From: Neoarius graeffei
Lineage: Eukaryota > Chordata > Actinopteri > Siluriformes > Ariidae
Length of the DNA stretch: 64,000 nt
Direction of reading: 5' to 3'
NCBI RefSeq assembly: GCF_027579695.1
Contig: NC_083570.1
Location: 97,095,463 to 97,159,462, forward strand
Shown here: positions 55,312 to 64,000 of the stretch, one piece after another
How the letters are laid out: each line of letters opens with the position of its first letter
Position numbering within the stretch: position 1 is the stretch's first letter
Position numbers and translations under genes: made by a program
Notes under the pieces: model-generated
The model's database searches: none
Seen by the model: only the letters and a program-made list of their open reading frames with translations
Told to the model about the DNA's origin: nothing

Positions 55312-55526
55312 CGAGGGTAAGTCAAAAAGTTCTAAGACAGATGTTATAATGTGAAAAGGAATTCAAAAGAATTCAAAAAAGGAATACAAAGAAGGACTTC
55401 TCCGATGGAAACATCGCTTGCAGAAGTGTTTAGACTTAAATGGAGGATATGTAGAGAAGTAGCTTTATTATTTTCATAAATAAAGATTTGTTTTCATTTG
55501 TCTTAAAACTTTTTGATTTACCCTCG
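55312..55526 (+). mobile_element. mariner deletion derivative (215 bp)
   Basis: Ends cgagggtaagtcaaaaagtt and aactttttgatttaccctcg, flanked by TA. The interior keeps only the transposase C-terminus, reading LLRWKHRLQKCLDLNGGYVE then a stop, the usual mariner ending. Confidence 0.8.
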
Positions 55527-55529
55527 TAC

Positions 55530-55883
55530 ACAAAATTACAATTCCCACCTCAACACTCATTTAATCATTTAACTGGGAGTTATGAAACACCAAGTTCCCA
55601 TTGCTGGCTTTTGTAACCAACTAGAGAACTCTTGCTAAAAAAAAAGTTATTAACATGGTGATATTAAAACACAACTAATTAGATGAGAGAAGTGATCTGT
55701 TCCTCACTCCTGCTGAAACAGGAAGCACTAAGTCTCTGATGTGATGAGTCCATGCTTGAATTCATGCAATATTAATTCTGAGAAACAGTTAGATAGCAGC
55801 AGAGGTGGAAAGCATTTAGGAAGGTCGTGTTTTATCAAAGTATATTAAATAAAAAAAATACATGATAAATAATAATAACAACA
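55530..55883. other. no gene seen
   Basis: No repeat or coding sequence recognised. Confidence 0.45.
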
Positions 55884-55895
55884 ATGTATTCTTCG

Positions 55896-56028
55896 GGCCC
55901 TGTGATGACCTGGCGACTTGTCCAGGGTGTACCCTGCCTTTCTCCCATAGTCAGCTGGGATAGGCTCCAGCTTGCCTGCGACCCTGTAGAACAGGATAAA
56001 GCGGCTAGAGATAATGAGATGAAATGAG
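55896..56028 (+). mobile_element. 5'-truncated Mermaid-like SINE
   Basis: Tail only; perfect 12-bp flanks atgtattcttcg (55884-55895 and 56029-56040). Confidence 0.9.
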
Positions 56029-56137
56029 ATGTATTCTTCGACAATTACCTTTCCCTCAGACCTCTGAAGTTCTCACTGCAAAGCTCAAACATTAATTCTT
56101 GTCTTTACTTTATTTATTCATTATATTTCTACTACAG

Positions 56138-56510
56138 GGGTGGCACGGTGGTGTAGTGGTTAGCACTGTTGCCTCACAGCAAGAAGGTCCGGGTTCGAGC
56201 CCCGTGGCCGGCGAGGGCCTTTCTGTGCAGAGTTTGCATGTTCTCACCGTGTTCGCGTGGGTTTCCTCCGGGTACTCCGGTTTCCTCCACAGTCCAAAGG
56301 CATGCAGGTTAGGTTAACTGGTGACTCTAAATTGACCGTAGGTGTGAATGTGAGTGTGAATGGTTGTCTGTGTCTATGTGTCAGCCCTGTGATGACCTGG
56401 CGACTTGTCCAGGGTGTACCCCGCCTTTCGCCCGTAGTCAGCTGGGATAGGCTCCAGCTTGCCCGCGACCCTGTAGAACAGGATAAAGCGGCTAGAGATA
56501 ATGAGATGAG
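56138..56510 (+). mobile_element. full-length Mermaid-like SINE, young
   Basis: Perfect 13-bp flanks atttctactacag (56125-56137 and 56511-56523). Confidence 0.94.
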
Positions 56511-56523
56511 ATTTCTACTACAG

Positions 56524-57429
56524 TGCTGTTGAAGTCTCTTCTGATTGACCAGAGATAACGGCAGCTCTGACAGTATTTCCATCTTCCTTTCAAATCACTC
56601 GATGTACTGATTTATTATATCAGATATTTGAATGAAAAACTTGATACTGTGAAGTTTTCTGTGAAGGAGTGTTTCATAAATTTCAAGCATTTATGGAAGG
56701 AATCTCCAGTGTCAGCATTCACAGTAAGTGCTAAAGCTGTAAATGTATTTATTTATTTATTTATTTTTGATGCAGAGGGCTTTGCAGTTGCTAGGTAGCA
56801 CACTTGTAAGCTGCATTTGTCGTCTTAACTTCAAGCAAGCGGTGTGGGAGAAGTGTGACAAGTGAATGACTATTTGTGTCTGTTATAACAAGTTATAACA
56901 GGAAGTAAATGTGTTTCTTGGGTGTTCCACTGCATTAAATGTAACTATAAATTCATAAAGTGTACATGCATTTGAGTAAATAAATTTAATTGCTCGCATT
57001 GGCAAGTTGCTGAGGTGCCAAAGGAATAAAACACTTCAGTACATGTCATTATGGGGTGGGAGAAAACAACAGAAACTCTGGTCCACATCTGGACGCCATC
57101 ACATCACATCACATCACATTGTAGCATTCACTATATTTACAACCCCAAAATATTCCATTTTTTTCCCTTATTCCTACTAAGCTGTTTACATAGCGAATGA
57201 AAATGAATGTTCCACTAATATTCACATTTACGTGCAACCGTCCATACACCGATTGTTGTGTACAACACACAAAGCTAACTGTAAACAGGCAACAGGCTCT
57301 AAAAACCCCAAATAAGAAACATATTCCAAATGCACTGTATACATGTCCAAAGAATGCCCCTAAAACCCATATCCCACATCTTAATCAGAAAATGCTAAAA
57401 CAGAATATGCCGTTTACATGACCCGTATC
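56524..57429. other. no gene established
   Basis: A minus-strand MEILSELPLSLVNQKRL frame near 56520-56582 lacks good splice sites. Otherwise AT-rich with an (ATTT)n stretch near 56750. Confidence 0.4.
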
Positions 57430-58289
57430 CAATCTTGTAGTACTCGAGTCTGACTCGTGCCCTAATTTTAAGGACTCGTTTCTCGACTCGGACTCGGACT
57501 CGTGCATTAACTGCACAAGTTCGGACTCATAAATTGGAGACGAGGACTTGGATTTTTTCTTTATTTTTTGTAACGTCATAATAATTAGGCATAAGATATT
57601 TATATCTACATTAATTCTGTAATAATTTCGTGCAAGGGTGTCATACCTGCGCACCTTGGCACGGGCATCAGATAGACTCTTGGACGCGCTCTGGACAGCG
57701 TGCATGCCAAGCAGACTCTCACACGCGTGCTGTAAACTCACACCTGCACAGGATTAAGGTGCAATCAGCGCGCCTATATAAAAACTGTGAAAACACACTT
57801 ACTTTGCGAAGTATTGAGTTGCATTGCTGACACATTACCGAGCCTTATTTCCTTGTTTGGCTTCCTGATCCCTGATTTCCTGTTTCTCATCTTTGATCCT
57901 GCTGAGTCTATGATAGCCTGTTTGTGCCTCGCTCGACCTATTACCTGTTTCAATTTTACGATTTTGCCTGCTGTTCTGGATTGTTTACCGTCTTCACTTG
58001 TATTAATAAACACACCTTCTGCACTTACATCCATTTCCCAACCTTCTCTGACAGAATACTTCACACTCCCTGACAAAGAGAAGCGCATTCACCTGTTCAT
58101 ACGTCATGTTCAAGAACAAACTAATGTTAATGGCACTGAAACAGCCACCATCAAATGGGGTGGTTGGAGTGTTGGACTAGGACTCAGACTCCAATTAGAC
58201 TTGACTCAAATTTTTTTTTTAATGACTTGGACTTGAACACTGGGGACTCGAGACTGGACTCAAGGTTTAGTGACTCGACTACAGCGCTG
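57430..58289. mobile_element. hAT nonautonomous element H, copy 2
   Basis: Left caatcttgtagtactcgag and right gtgactcgactacagcgctg are inverted. Flanks cccgtatc and cccgtgtc form an 8-bp duplication with one mismatch. It is inverted relative to copy 1 at 28532-29244 and longer by about 150 bp. It shares the HLFIRHVQEQTNVNGTE frame and carries the aataaacacaccttctgcac module. Confidence 0.82.
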
Positions 58290-58367
58290 CCCGTGTCTAA
58301 TTCTGAATATTGTCGTATTTGGAATAATATTGGGATATTAGTGTGCATGTTAACATAGGTACTGTTG

Positions 58368-59272
58368 ATTATTTAAATAATATTGGCTGGTACTGGTATG
58401 GTATGGTAATATTGGGTACTGGTATGGTACTTATCTTCGACTCGTTCAATATCGTGCTAGCTGAATTAAATACATCCGATATACCATGAAAAAAGCCATC
58501 CAATATTATTATTATTATTATTATTATTATTGGGTGGCACGGTGGTGTAGTGGTTAGCACTGTCACCTCACAGCAAGAAGGTCCTGGGTTCGAGCCCCGT
58601 GGCCGGCGAGGGCCTTTCTGTGTGGAGTTTGCATGTTCTCCCCGTGTCCGCGTGGGTTTCCTCCGGGTGCTCCGGTTTCCCCCCACAGTCCAAAGACATG
58701 CAGGTTAGGTTAACTGGTGACTCTAAATCGACCGTATGTTTGAATGTGAGTGTGAATGGTTGTCTGTGTCTATGTGTCAGCCCTGTGATGACCTGGTGAC
58801 TTGTCCAGGGTGTACCCCGCCTTTCACCCGTAGTCAACTGGGATAAGCTCAGGATAAAGCGGCTAGAGATAATGAGATGAGATTATTATTATTATTATTA
58901 TTATACATACACATCCCTTTCAGGTATTCAATGTGTCTTTCACTTTCAAAATTCTCTCAAAATCTTCTGTATTTAACAAAGCAAACCTGGCGGCTATGTT
59001 TGTTTACAAATTGTCACAGTCGCTTGCTAGCACGGACGTTTTACATCTCTGATGTGTGATGTCATATTATCTTGACAACCATGCAATATCATAAACCATA
59101 TTCAGTGTTCATTCAACATTGCGTAGAGTGATGTAATACACGTAGGATAAGCGATATGCTAACAATATGTCATGCTATCAAACCAAATGAATGGAACCTG
59201 CTAGAAGGGAATAGGATACATGTTTTTATTCCATCGAAAAGTATCCTGTATGTATAATAATCACCGATAATT
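58368..59272 (+). repeat. dispersed repeat F, copy 2, with a SINE inside
   Basis: Matches 6194-6752 before and after the SINE, including caaatgaatggaacc and cctgtatgtataataatcac. Confidence 0.65.
58532..58882 (+). mobile_element. Mermaid-like SINE in (TTA)n
   Basis: Near full length with a small 3' deletion (gggataagctcaggataaag). TTA repeats on both sides are the target. Confidence 0.88.
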
Positions 59273-61229
59273 GCAAGATCAGTAATGTTTTATTCCTTAT
59301 ATGAAATTAATTTGAGTATTCAATCGTATTTGGGCGACAACCAATTATCTTTCGGTAAGTACTGCTTATTCTTCTTACATTCCCTAAGTAAATTAATAAA
59401 TAAATCTGATTTCATAATAATGAAGTTTTAAGAGAAAGTTTAAACATTAATCCTGCCTTAAATCGAATCTTAACCTTTATAACCTGTCCTACAAACTGAA
59501 GTTATAAATTTGTTTATGAAAGTAGATCACATGCAGTGTGTGGGTGCAATCAGTTAATTATTGAAATTAAGTGATCAATCTCATTAAATCAGTCTCATTA
59601 AATTTGAAGGTTAATAATTAAAATGAATCAATCCCATTGAATCGTTTACTTTGACTCATTTGAATTGAATCATACCATAGAATCAGTCTCATTGAATCAT
59701 TCAAGTGAATCATTTAGTGAATCATACCATTAATCCTGGATAAATTACCAAACAGCTAGATTATGGTATATTTCCAAATTATTATTGATCACTTATTATA
59801 TTACATAAATCTGCACCTTTTTGAATTCTTTGAGAGATTGGGGACTTCAGATATTGTTCACACCAACAAGATGAATACACACAGCTTTGATAATAAATGA
59901 ATTTATTATACAAAGATAAAAATAATAATCAATATATACAAGCAGTGAGGTGTATATATGTGTGTGTGTGTTTATGTGTGGTGTGTGTGTGTGTGGCCTA
60001 GCTTGTTGCTAGCTAAAACAAAGGAATGTTATCGAAATAGAACAAAGGATTAGCTCTGTTGCTAATGTGTGCTTGTGTGTGTGGGAATGACTTGACCATG
60101 TGTTTAGCCTCGTGTAGCTAACTACACATGGTGGAGGCCTAGATTAGCCTTATGTTGCTAGTGTGTGTTTGTGAAAGGCCCTATGGCCTAGCTAAAGTGT
60201 GTTTGTTAGGCCTGGTGAGGCCTACTGAGCACGTGTTGCTAAAGACAAAGGGAAGCTGTAGCTAACCCACTAGCTCATAACCATACTGAATCCACTGAAA
60301 TCTTGATGAGATCAAGATGTATAATAATGAAATTAAAATGTTAGTAAGAATAAGAGAGAGAGAAGCATGCACAGCCTGTCTATTAAAACAATTGAGATTA
60401 AAACAAAAACAGAACAATTCAACACGCTGCATGTTTAACAGTGTAACAGATAAACCTGGGTTTAAATTCACACTATTTCAATAAAAGCAAATTCCTAAGA
60501 CTATCTTAATTATGCCCAAATGCCAAAATCTTACTTAATCCTGCCTTTAGCAAGATATGAAGAAATATTCGCCGGTGTAGTTTTGGGCCTTGCCGTTGGA
60601 GCACGTGAGCCGCTCGTGATGGAGGCGTAGAGAACTTTCTGGTCCAGCGGAGCACTTGGGTGGTTCCCGTGGAAAGCAGAGGATTCTTGGTCCGAACTGC
60701 AGCGTTCGTGAGGAAAAGTCTCTGATCAGAATAAGATGCACAGCGCTTTTGAGTTAAAAAGGATTCAATCGCTTCTTAACTTTTAACTGCCTGGGCTGCA
60801 GTCGTGACGTCACTTCTAATACGAATAAACTGGTTGTAACTCAGGTTGAGTTTAAAGATCGCGCGACTCTGGAGTTTACCTTGGCCAAGGGTAAGAAAGA
60901 AAATCGCGCTGAGTGATGGATCTTGCAAGAAAGAAAGAAAAAGATGTCTTTTTGGTGGAGAGCATCTCTTTTGTGCGTCTAGATTCCTTGAAATCCAGAC
61001 ACGAGAGACAAAGATGGAAGCATTGTCCCATTGTTTTATGCTTCCCTGTATGCAGCGGTGACCCCGCCCCGGCATGACGCAGGTCAACGCGGAAGTGGCC
61101 TGATGGGAAATGTAGTTTCTTAGTGGAATGTACCTACAAGTGGGAGAAATTTTTTTTAAATAAACACAATATCTAATTCAGTTTAAACAGTTTACATTTT
61201 GAGTATTTAAAATGCAGGTAATAACAACC
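59273..61229. other. no gene recognised
   Basis: The part from 59820 to 60540 is rich in tagctaa/ttgctagc. The GC-richer part (60560-61110) ends agtggcctgatgggaaatg and could be an old element, but I found no paired ends. No exon seen. Confidence 0.4.
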
Positions 61230-61235
61230 TTTATT
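61230..61235 (-). promoter_or_regulatory. possible polyadenylation signal of the RGS14-like gene
   Basis: AATAAA on the minus strand, about 480 bases past the stop at 61717. Placed by motif and spacing only. Confidence 0.35.
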
Positions 61236-61716
61236 CAAGTAATTTTTTTGATACCTCTGTATATTAATAAGTTTAGACATGGAGATCATTCACAGTTCAT
61301 CTTCCAGTATCAGACTGTATTAGACCTGAAGAGCAAAGGTACCAATGCAGACAACAAAACAGACATATTAAACACAAATCTTTCAGAAAAAGTTAATTCT
61401 GTTATTTTGGGACAAATTACTTCAAGTGAAAAATTCATAAGTGAATAAAAATCTCATATAAAGCATGTGCAAGTGCATCAAACAATACTAAAAAATAAAT
61501 ATAGTATGAGCATGCTTGATCATAAAAACACAAAAGGACAAAATAAATACACAACACAAATCTCAGATGTCTCTGCACAGAGTTCTCTTTGCTCCTCTTT
61601 TGTCTTTACAAAATAAACAGTGTCACAGTTTACAGTCTTCATCAAATAATGTGTGTGAGAATATGCTAAATATGAAGACTGTTCCATACACACAACAAGC
61701 ACACACACACATGTCC

Positions 61717-62012
61717 TCAATGTGACATCTCCTCTGCAGAACCTGCACAGTCACTTTGTTCTGTTTTACTCTTCTCTTCATTAGAGTCTTTATGATCTCC
61801 ATTCATGCAGGGTTTCCCCTTATCTGCTGCTTTCGTTTGTGTGTTTGAGCGGCTCTCCTGTATGTTCTCAGGGTTCTGTTCTTCACTCTTTTCCTTGCTC
61901 TGCTGTGCAGGGATCTGTAAGAACAAGGGCAGCGCCAATTGTTCTTTGGTTAATAAGCCACGCTGGTCATCAGCCCGGCTGCACTGTATGCGGGTCAGCA
62001 TCTCCACCAGAC
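61717..62012 (-). CDS. rgs14: RGS14-like last coding exon with GoLoco motif
   Basis: On the minus strand a good acceptor (ccatcttgtcgtctttcag) opens an exon in the middle of a Gly codon. The first residues, [18 protein letters not shown], are a GoLoco motif, which binds GDP-loaded Gαi subunits and slows nucleotide release; the Asp-Gln-Arg triad supplies the arginine finger. [16 protein letters not shown] follows, closely resembling the RGS14 C-terminus after its GoLoco (family knowledge: RGS14 and RGS12 both end this way; the Gly-Leu-Val-Glu start favours RGS14). The remaining ~60 residues are hydrophilic and Ser/Glu/Lys-rich, ending EEMSH and a stop. The RGS and Ras-binding domains would lie upstream, beyond the window's right edge or in unseen exons. 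Which teleost duplicate this is cannot be told. Confidence 0.85.
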
Positions 62013-62163
62013 CTGAAAGACGACAAGATGGTAGAGATTCAGCAACAGGGCACAAAGAATGATTTGTGAATTATGAAGGTTTCTACTTAGTCCATCACTA
62101 GGTGACACTCATTCCTCAGTGTCAGAACCTCACATCCTCAATAAATGAGAATGGCTGGTTATC

Positions 62164-62537
62164 TATCCATCCATCCATTATCCGTAACCACTTATCCTGT
62201 GCAGGGTCACAGGCAAGCTGGAGCCTATCCCAGCTGACTACGGGCGAAAGGCAGGGTACACCCTGGACAAGTCGCCAGGTCATCACAGGGCTGACACACA
62301 GAGACAAACAACCATTCACACTCACATTCACACCTACAGTCAATTTAGAGCCACTAATTAGTCTAACCTGCATGTTTTTGGACTGTGGGGGAAACCAGAG
62401 GACCTGGAGGAAACCCACACAGACACAGGGAGAACATGCAAACTCCACACAGAAAGGACCTCATCGGCCACTGGCCTCGAACACAGAATCTTCTTGCTGT
62501 GAGGCGACAGTGCTAACCACTACACCACCGTGCCACT
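62164..62537 (-). mobile_element. full-length Mermaid-like SINE, older subtype
   Basis: Tail side (ccat)n, head caccaccgtgccactc, in the intron upstream of the RGS14-like exon. Flanks share ggctggt. Several substitutions lie in the B-box region. Confidence 0.88.
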
Positions 62538-62905
62538 CGGCTGGTAAGCTAGCTCAATAAATTCCATCACTTTGGTCATGATTCCTTAGCTTTCAGATGG
62601 CTCTTGTAATTTTGGTATCGGTTAAACGTGGTCTGGACAGTTTGGTGCCTCATTGCCTCTGTGTACTATCCATCTAGTTCTGCTAGCTTTTCTTACTCAC
62701 TGTACTTGTTTGTATGATGTAAATCTCAAGTGATTGCTTTAAGACTACTCAGAAAGCCCAGCCTCCCAAAAAATGTCAGTAAAATGCGACAATGACCTTT
62801 AAGAGAAGAGAAGCGGCTTTGGGACCAAAAGGTCACTGGTTCGATTCCCTGGATGAGCAGAAATGGCTGAAGGGAAGATTTAATTTATTAGCTTTTGCCA
62901 TAGCA

Positions 62906-62960
<55 letters not shown>

Positions 62961-63020
62961 TGTACATACATTATGGCTGGGAAAACACTACAGCTCGCAC
63001 CAATTACAGTGGCCCCCATC
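62538..63020. other. intron; (GATA)n at 62907-62960
   Basis: About 13 GATA units. No exon with splice sites seen on the minus strand. Confidence 0.5.
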
Positions 63021-63022
63021 TA

Positions 63023-63479
63023 TCTATATAATAAACAGCAAAGTTTGTTTGTTTGCTTGTTGGTTTGTTTGTCTTGAACTAACGTCACCATTTCTCGATG
63101 GATTTTCACCAAATTTGGCAAGTAGGTCCGGGGATGACCCAGAATTTTTTTCAGATATAAACAAAATTCATGTACTGGCCCCAGGGAGGTCCCTGGGGGG
63201 GCACAACATCTGCCCATCCCCTCCCTCAATGCCTTTCATGTTACATTTATCAATACAAACTCTCGACAGAGCTTTACTAAACTTGGCACGCAGGTACAGG
63301 AAATAGCCACAATTTGGCAAAACTCAGAAATTCCATATTTGGCCCCAGGGGGTCCTCAGTGAGCCCCTGGGTGGTGGATGTTTGGATTTTTGTTTGTCTT
63401 GGGTTAACATCAGCATTTTTCGACGGATCTTCACCAAATTCGACATGGAAGTCTGGGGGCAACCCAGAATTTTGCAAAA
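63023..63479 (+). mobile_element. nonautonomous Helitron, copy 2 (3' end lost)
   Basis: Starts tctatataataaacagc after an A, like the copy at 33179. It carries an extra ~120 bp in the middle (from about 63237, caatacaaactctcgacag) and breaks off at gcaaaaccc where a SINE fragment begins, so the terminal hairpin and ctag are absent. Confidence 0.72.
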
Positions 63480-63538
63480 CCCAAAACCTTCTTTCTGTGA
63501 GGCAAAAGTGCTAACCACTGCACCACCATGCCACCCAT
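63480..63538 (-). mobile_element. Mermaid-like SINE head fragment
   Basis: Inverted head only: accttctttctgtgaggc to caccatgccaccc. It replaces the Helitron 3' end. Confidence 0.75.
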
Positions 63539-63540
63539 TG

Positions 63541-64000
63541 AGCAAGGCTCGTAAGCATAACTGCCCACTACTCTAGGTATTTGTGCTCACATACCCAGAT
63601 GGGTTAAATACAGAAAAAGAATTTCACTGTGCTCTAATGTACATGTGACAAAGGCTTAAAATTCCCCAATGAAATGTTTACCAATGTGTCTGTTTTATTC
63701 ATCACTAGGTCATTCGCTCAGTACTTTAGTGAATCTAAATATCAAAATATCTCCCTGCAGTATCACACTCCATTGTCCGTCATCACATGGTTTCAATAGG
63801 CTTCAATAGCATATTCAACTATACTGTGTTTTAAATGCAGCAAAGCCAAACACTCATTGGACAATAGGCTTTTGAGCTTCACTGCGAGTCCAAGAGTGCT
63901 TCAGGGGTGGGTTTTCATAGCCAGTGTCAATCACTGCAACAGTAATGAACATGATAGACATCTCCAACTTAAACATATCAGCACCAGTCAGTCAACTGCA
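63541..64000. other. no gene seen
   Basis: Presumed intron of the RGS14-like gene; no exon or repeat recognised to the window's end. Confidence 0.45.

Noticed and set aside
56500-56582. Minus-strand first exon MEILSELPLSLVNQKRL
   Set aside because: The only possible donor (gtagta) is poor and a SINE target duplication falls on it.
1-64000. CRISPR arrays, bacterial operons or viral genomes
   Set aside because: No regularly spaced repeat-spacer pattern, no ribosome-binding-site-led gene clusters, and no viral structural or polymerase genes. The repeats are eukaryotic transposons and microsatellites.

Overview
This is a 64-kb stretch of vertebrate, almost certainly teleost, genomic DNA. About two dozen copies of a tRNA-derived Mermaid/Merman-like SINE, many Tc1/mariner, hAT and TTAA-class (Kolobok-like) DNA transposons, Helitron ends, and L2- and RTE-type LINE remnants place it in a bony fish. 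The SINE dialect and the Tc1 load would suit a catfish, but that is inference only. There is no bacterial, viral or CRISPR content.

The sequence is overwhelmingly transposable elements inserted into one another. Host coding sequence is sparse. The one recognisable host gene is the last coding exon of an RGS14-like gene (minus strand, 61717-62012), which carries a GoLoco motif behind a good splice acceptor. Six further minus-strand candidate exons lie at 52.2, 39.8, 31.9, 26.5, 12.7 and 3.3 kb. The exons at 39.8, 31.9 and 26.5 kb share phase 0 and end in a stop codon, so they plausibly form the 3' end of one unrecognised gene. Its introns would hold most of the repeats.

Layout. 0-2.2 kb: a 2.1-kb inverted-repeat element with a hAT MITE inside. 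2.2-7 kb: degraded repeats and one candidate exon. 7.0-10.9 kb: a BED-finger hAT transposase relic nested in another inverted-repeat element. 11-16.6 kb: SINEs, a foldback insertion and a 1.5-kb inverted-repeat element. 16.6-18.2 kb: a nearly intact Tc1. 21.3-31.3 kb: three separate elements carrying THAP zinc-finger exons; two are foldbacks with the THAP exon in both arms and TTAA-type flanks, one of them sitting inside an L2 LINE. 32.9-33.8 kb: an inverted-repeat element holding a Helitron. 34.9-39.3 kb: one Tc1 interrupted by a tandem pair of another Tc1. 40-46.5 kb: a hAT, a fourth Tc1 copy, a TIR element, a Tc1 holding a SINE and an L2-like tail, and a tandem array of SINE tails. 47-55.5 kb: more Tc1 copies, an RTE LINE end, and a four-level nest ending in a mariner relic. 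55.5-64 kb: SINEs, a second hAT copy, the RGS14 exon and a second Helitron.

The transposases are broken by stops or frameshifts. The least damaged is the Tc1 at 16.6 kb, with one frameshift and all three catalytic acids present. The most unusual pattern is the repeated association of THAP exons with inverted-repeat elements between 21 and 31 kb. Element superfamilies were named from termini, target-site duplications and protein motifs read by eye; no database search was possible.
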